From the NCBI GenBank assembly GCA_001414485.1, contig LLEY01000082.1:1-64000 (forward strand): DNA of 64,000 bases, written 5' to 3'. Position 1 is the first letter of the stretch. The number at the start of each line of letters is the position of its first letter. Below, piece after piece: positions 57,882-64,000 of the stretch. The DNA comes from Calycina herbarum (taxonomy: Eukaryota > Ascomycota > Leotiomycetes > Helotiales > Pezizellaceae). The position numbers were made by a program, and so were the translations under genes. The notes beneath the pieces are model-generated. The model had not been told where the DNA came from. It saw only the letters and a list, made by a program, of their open reading frames with translations, and did no database searches.

Positions 57882-60800
57882 TCTATGTTTTAAAACTACT
57901 TCTCTAAGGAATATAAATGCTAATTCCTTAGCTATACTTAACTCTATATATACTATAAGAATTATATACTTTATAAGTCGTTCTATAATAACTAGGATTA
58001 TATTATATTTAACTCTTATTATTAGATCTTTAGATTTTAGTAGTTTAATAATAAAATCTATAGATATTGATTTCTAAGGTATCTATAGTATTAGAGTAGT
58101 GTTTATCTGTCTATAAGGAGTATAGCGGGAAGCCTTATTCCTAGTATAGGTATTATATTCTACTATTACTTCCTTAACTATCGTAGATAACCGATTAATA
58201 TAGTAGTATTATCTTATTCTTTAGAGGGTTCTACGAATTCCTTAGTAATCGTAAGCGGGTATAGTATAGTATTCTTATATAAACTCCTTTATATATAAGC
58301 TAGGAACCTATAATTTCTCTTTTATATATTAATTATAACCTTTATATATATTTTAAATTTTTTCTATCTAGATATTATTTATTATTACTATTTTATATAT
58401 AGTAAGTACTAAGTCTCTATTCTTAAGGGTTTTTAAGATTATAATCTTTTTATACTCCTTATTTCTCTTATATCTAGGTTTCTAACTAAGAGTATTAGCT
58501 TAAGTATTTAACATTCCTTTTATATATTAAATAATAATATTAAATCTTTTTAATATCTCTAACTACTTAGCTAATTATCTTATTATAAGTTTCTTAGTTA
58601 TTATAAACGTCTTAAGGTTCTCGTAGTTAGATAAAACTATAACTAGGTATTTTACTAATTATAAATAAATTCTCTAATATTCTAAAGTTAATACTATAGT
58701 AAGTAGTTCCTTATCGAAGATACTATAGTTTTATTATACTAGGTTAAATGTTTTAGAATAATATATAATAGGTATAAGTTTTCCTTTTCTATTTATTTAT
58801 AGGTAAACTATACTTATAGATATATCTAAGGTATCTATTTCGATTATACTTAGTTTTTCTATATCGAAGTTATATAGAATAGGTTTTTCTATAAACCTTG
58901 CTTTAATTTTTTAAAAAGTATCCTTAGCCTGTTTATTCTAAATAAATTTAATAGCTTTCTTAACTAGTACTAACATTAGTTTAGTAATCTTTATATAGTC
59001 TTATATAAATAGATAGTAAAAGTTTATAAATCTAAGGAAGGACTATATATCTTTTATATTCTCTAGTAATTTCTAGTTTAAGATATCTTAGATCTTTACT
59101 AGATCTATTTCTATTTTTTCTAAGCTAAATACCTATTCTAGGAAAAGTATTTAAGTTACTCTAAACTTATATTTTAAGAGTTTCAACTAAGAGTTTACTT
59201 TTATAAGTTATTATAAAACTTCTTTAATATATCCTTTATATTCTTCTTCTTTTTCTAAGAAGATTAGGATATTATCTAGGTAATAAATTACTATTACTCT
59301 TAGAAGATCTCTTAAAATATTATTATTTTATCTCTAATATATAGCTAGTATATTATAAAGTCTAAATAGTATAACTATATATTTATAAAGGCCTAATAGT
59401 AAGACAAATACTATCTTCTATTCGTCTCTAGCTTTTATTTATATAAGTCTATAAGCGTTTTATTAATCTAATTTCGTAAATTATACTACCTTACTCAACT
59501 TATCTTATAAGTATTAGCTAAGTAGTAGCGGATAAGCGTCCTTAACTATAGCGTGATTTACTTTTTAATAATTAATATATACTCTCTTATCTAGGTTGTC
59601 TTTCTTCTTAATAATAAGTATATTTAAGGTAATTAGCGACTTAGATCTTCTAATATATCTCTTCTTAATACCTTCCTTTATATAACTTTCTATTCTCTAT
59701 AGGCTTTTCTAGTTATATAACCGAAGCTTCTACTTTAAGAGGTAATAATCCTCTTTTAGTTTAATCTTATAATCTTATAAGCAATGTTCTAGTAAGGCTT
59801 ATAAGTCTTCTAGGTTTTTAAACAAAGCTTTAAATTCTTTATACTATATAGGTATTTCGTTATTAGCTTTCTTACTAACCTGTGGAGGACCCTAGATAAG
59901 GTGTTCTAGCGCTTTAGAAGAGGTAGCGCTAACCTTGTTCTAGCTTTAAAGTTATAAACGTAAACCCTTATATTTATATTAACTAAAGGTTATTATTCTA
60001 GCTTTTTAGTTAATTTCTAGATTATGTTCTTAAATTTATAGTATACTAAGTATTACTTCCTTACTTCCTATTTTAATAATATTAAATTATATATCTAAAT
60101 AGTATTCTTTAATATTAATTTTTATTAAAATAGTTTACTAATTAATAATTCCGTTTTAATATATAATATCTGTTCTATTAACTACTCCTAGTCGATATAG
60201 TCTTATTTCTTTAATTAGAACGTTTAGCTTCTCTTAAGCTGTTAGGGAAATAAAGTTACCTATTACTCCTAAGTCTATTATAACTTGTAACTTTTTCTCT
60301 TCTATTTCTATAGTTATTATTAACTGTTTTTCTTCTAAAGTAGTGTCTAACTTTGCTTTAATATATTAGACTTTAAAAGATCGATTTTCTTAATTAAAAT
60401 TCTTTCTCTCCTCGTTCTTATACTATAGAAAGAATCTTACTCTTTCCTTATTAGTATATACTACCTTATATACTAATCTATACTCTACGATTTCTATAGT
60501 TTTAGGAATTTCCCTTATAAATTACTTTAGTATTTATCTATAGTTATATTAAATCTATTTATAACTAGTTTCTAAAATAGCTTCTATAGACTATAGTTCT
60601 CTTATATATAGATAATCTAAAGTAGCCTCTAGTATACTTATCTCTGGTTTTATATAGTAAACTTTAAATATATAATCTCTTAAATTCTTTTCTTTAATAG
60701 CTTTAATCTAGGACTAGGGAAAGAATACTACTCCTTCTTCATCTGATAATACTACCTTGTATATCTAATAATATTCTACTATTCTAGTAGGCTCTAGTAA

Positions 60801-62751
60801 TATTCCTTTAAATCGTTTCTATAATAACTAGTCTAAAGTCGGACTTAGTTTATATCGTATCTATTATACTATTGTTTTCTAAACTGTTTTTATAAACTAT
60901 AGTTCTTCTACTAATAGATAGTATAATTCCTCTAGTTCTGTCTTAGCCTACTTAGTTATATCGAGCTCTCTTTGCTTCTAGTATAATATACTAAACAGTT
61001 GTTATAAGTTGTATTTTCTAAATACTAACCTATTATTCTTAATTAATGTAATAATAATATATTACTCGAATTCCTTTAGTATAATATCTTTAAGTAGTGT
61101 TCTAAGAAAAGGGGTTTTGATTCGTCTTTTAAATCCTGTTAGAACCTGCTATGTCTATATACTAACTTTATCTGATATATTATATATTTTCTATACATCT
61201 CTTACTTTAGAGTAGCTAGGTTTTATAATCGGTTAACGTTTTTGTTCTAGTTCTTTTCTCTTAATAGTTTTCTATCTAGTAATTAGACTAACTAGAGTTA
61301 TCGTTTTAGGGTTATTACTTATAACTATATATGTTATTAAGATGGTTAGGTTAACTCCTTGTATTATATAAGAACTCTAGAAATCTGGTTTCTAATTATT
61401 AATATATATCTATTAATTTCCTTATTTAAAGGTTCTAAAGAAAGCTTAAGTTTCTCTAACTTTAGGGTCTTTATTCTTTATCTCTTCTTCTAAACTAGAA
61501 GATGATTCTAATATTTCTAAAGAACTAGTTAATAGTAGTGATTTGTATTTCTCTTAAAAAGGTTGCTTAGGTTCTATTACTAATTATATATTGTAATAAT
61601 CTTTAAGGAGTAGATCCCTATTATTATTAGTGTCTTATATACTACTAATTCCTTTATTATTTTTAATCTAGGTTCTATATTCTTGTACTTTAAGCTCCTT
61701 ATCTGTGAGTTTAATACGATCGGTTAAAGCTATCTATTATTAAATAATAGTATTGATTTATTTCTTTCTCTTAGAGTCTTTCTTCTTACTGTACTTATTT
61801 GCTCTATAGCCTGGTTAGCTATAATTATAATATAAGTTCTGCTTACGTCGATGATTTTACTCTTTCTAGGAAAGTCCTTCTTTCTTTAGAAAGGTTTTCT
61901 TCTATATAGTGTTTGCTTCCTTACTATGCTTATTAGCGTAAGAGTGCTTCTACTTTCCTAACCCTTTGCTCTTTTCCCTGTGTCTAGGGTTACTCTTTCT
62001 AAATTTATATAAGCGGTTATCTAGCTAGACGATATTCTTAATTATACCTATAATAGTTAAGAACTATATATTCTACTTAGCTATTTTCTTATAGATATGT
62101 ATCTTTAATCCTCTATAGAAGAGTTCTATAAGAGTAATAGTATCCTATTCTAACTTTATTCTATAACGTTAAAATTCATTAGCGTAATCTATTACTAATC
62201 TAGTCTAGCGTAATTCTAAAAGCTTATATATAGCTGTTTAGATTATATTAAAGTCTTTAAAGACTTTTCTAATAGTTGTCTTAAATCCTCTCTAAGATTT
62301 AAATATAATCTTAGTTAATTCTATCTTTCTATCTTTATTCTTATTTTTAAAGAAATCCTCTAAGTATAGCTAGGCCTATTCTAGTACTAATCCTCTAAGG
62401 TAGAAGATAGCAAAGATAGTTCGTGAGTTATAATTACCTTCGAACTTATTAGAGTTGAAGTTAAAGTAGATGTTTATTTAGAGAAGGAATAAGTCGAGTT
62501 CCTTTCGCTTCTTATAATACGTATCTAGTATCTTAACTTTAATTGATTTAAGTGCTTCGACCTTGTAGGGCTCGGGGGCGTCCGGTATACTAACATTATC
62601 GTCGTTCCTAGTTAACTATATACTAGTAGGTGTTCTTCCGGTTACACTTCTAGATATTCCTACGACGTTAACTCGACTAGCATTCGGGCTAGCTACTACG
62701 GTAGGAGTTGTTAGAGCCATAGTAACTGAACTTCTAAGCAGGTGCTTAAAG

Positions 62752-63178
62752 TGTAACGAAACTTAAATAAACTAAACAAAGATAACTAAGTCTCGAAGGT
62801 TAGTATATAGATAAGAAGTATAGATACGCTAGGTTGTTTACTTAGAAGTGAACTCGTTACTTATATCAAAGATATTAAATAATATAATAAGATTAATAAC
62901 TAAAGTTAAGTACGAAGCTCCTATCTAGATAGTAGACGTGCTAGTATATATAGAACCTTCGTTCCTCTAAGTAGCTAACTCGCTCGTCGAGCTAGCGATC
63001 CAACGAGCTGGCTCGTCTAGCGATCCAGCGGTCTGTTACGTAATTAATATAATAAAATCCTTAGATCGCTTAGCTAACCTAACCGATCCCTATCTACTAT
63101 AAAAGTGTTTCGATAGTGCTTAACCTATTAGGACGCCGCCTAGTCTTCACTTATCACGTGTGTACGTGATTCGTAACA
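62752..63178 (-). repeat. Gypsy E 5' LTR
   Basis: 427 bp, matching 49154-49580. On its left lies CTAAGCAGGTGCTTAAAG, the reverse complement of the internal start seen in elements A and F. Confidence 0.9.
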
Positions 63179-63183
63179 TCTAG

Positions 63184-64000
63184 GACTAAATTAGAGTACT
63201 CTATAAGAACTTGTGTATTATCTTCGTCTACTTCCTAGACTATCTCTTTAATACTAGGTAGCTGAGAGTAATCGGGTTTATAATATCTAGGCTTACTATA
63301 GTAGTAACATATTATACTAGCTAGGACTTGATCCGTAGTTATTTAGCGTTCGGGAGTCGAGGTAGGTTTAAAAGTTCGGGAAGTAGTCTAAATAGTAGAG
63401 AAGGATCCTTGTACAGGTAGGGAGGGTGTTAGTATTATACTAGATAAGGGTTGAAAGGTAGTCTTTTTAACCGAAGTAGTTATACCGACTAGCTTAGTCG
63501 TATTAGCTATATATAACTTAGTATTTTAGCGTTTTTCCTTATCTAGAGCTAGAAGATCTACTACTATTTCGACGAAGTTATAGTTCTAACGTCTCTTAAG
63601 TATAGTAGCTAAGTTTCGTAGCTATAGTATAATCTTTTCCTATATATAGAAGAACTGTTCTAACTCTAGTATCCCTCTAAGTATAGCTATACTTGAAAAG
63701 CGACCTCTGAAGTTAGTAAAAGTTTCTCTAGTATAATTCTTTCTACCTATCTATAAGGCCTAGAAGGCGTTCTATATATCCTCTATCTTATATCTAGTTA
63801 AGAAATATAAATCTAAAAGTTTAATTATATCTTAATAATCGTAGAAAGTAATATAAATTAATTTAAACTTATATCTAGGCTTAAGGTAGTTCCTAGCGAG
63901 TCTAGTAGTTATTCTCTATATAAGAGCCTTTTAAGTTAAGCTTGTATTATAATAATCAGTATTTACTAGTAGTCTATTATATACTGATATCTTCTATTAT
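63184..64000 (-). mobile_element. Gypsy element D, right part (gag side), continuing off the window
   Basis: After the TCTAG duplication the reverse strand of D continues. A gag zinc knuckle is readable near 63,260-63,300 (CYYYSKPRYYKPDYSQLP, probably CYYCxKPGHYKPDC before RIP). The 5' LTR of D lies beyond base 64000. Confidence 0.72.

Larger units (their letters stand above)
49154..63178 (-). mobile_element. Gypsy element E (reverse strand), containing element F
   Basis: 427-bp LTRs at 49154-49580 (3' LTR) and 62752-63178 (5' LTR), reverse-oriented, flanked by an exact TCTAG duplication (49149-49153, 63179-63183). From the right: gag with zinc-knuckle remnant near 61,800; protease; reverse transcriptase with YLDN near 59,280; integrase to 57,887; then, beyond element F, the integrase end at 50.2-51.1 kb. 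A plus-strand antisense ORF lies at about 49,770-50,222. Net length without F is about 7.2 kb, normal for this family. Stops in frame show RIP. Confidence 0.9.

Noticed and set aside
61009..61215. 68-residue plus-strand frame inside gypsy E
   Set aside because: It is antisense to the gag-pol of E and its composition reflects AT-richness.

Overview
The window looks like a filamentous ascomycete (Pezizomycotina) chromosome. The genes carry many short spliceosomal introns (about 50-130 nt), and the right three quarters carry the mark of repeat-induced point mutation (RIP): CpA/TpG are strongly depleted, TpA is in excess, and transposon frames are peppered with TAG/TAA where Trp or Gln codons stood. 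Two compartments meet at about 16.2 kb.

The gene-rich compartment (1-16 kb) looks like a terpenoid biosynthetic cluster. Left to right it holds: the 5' part of a rhodopsin-domain membrane protein (-); a flavin monooxygenase of the FMO family (-); an MFS transporter (+) diverging from the FMO; a class I terpene cyclase (-) related to the N-terminal halves of fungal chimeric di/sesterterpene synthases but without a prenyltransferase half; two cytochrome P450s (+), the first diverging from the cyclase; and a 217-residue hypothetical protein (-) that resembles a dimeric alpha/beta-barrel. Exon models were worked out by hand, and the six complete models (five spliced, one intronless) close in frame. 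A cyclase that must be fed by a separate prenyl diphosphate synthase, plus P450s, an FMO and a non-homologous helper protein, recalls the sordarin (sdn) type of pathway. That product assignment is inference only. No prenyl diphosphate synthase or pathway regulator is visible; the cluster may continue left of base 1.

The AT-rich compartment (16.2-64 kb) is a nested stack of transposons. A decayed Ty1/copia relic is split by a 1.8-kb non-coding LTR element (TRIM-1, TSD acaag). Gypsy element A (20582-33643) contains a piggyBac-like transposon, a second tiny LTR element (TRIM-2, TSD gaaaa), a Fot1/pogo-like transposon, a solo LTR (TSD atata), and an LTR-LTR pair that has lost its interior (TSD tatag). 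A 1.5-kb island that is not RIPed follows (33.65-35.2 kb), then a Fot1-like deletion derivative, gypsy B (from 36381), and a reverse-strand gypsy C. Gypsy D (reverse, running off the right edge) is split by gypsy E (49154-63178, TSD tctag), which is itself split by gypsy F (51099-57881, TSD tctat).

Four of the gypsy copies carry a coding-like region on the strand opposite gag-pol, between integrase and the 3' LTR. In A, E and F these are clearly homologous (Cys-rich part, charged coiled coil, shared C-terminus ending in NY), which makes this antisense ORF a regular part of the family. All transposon coding frames here are dead by RIP.
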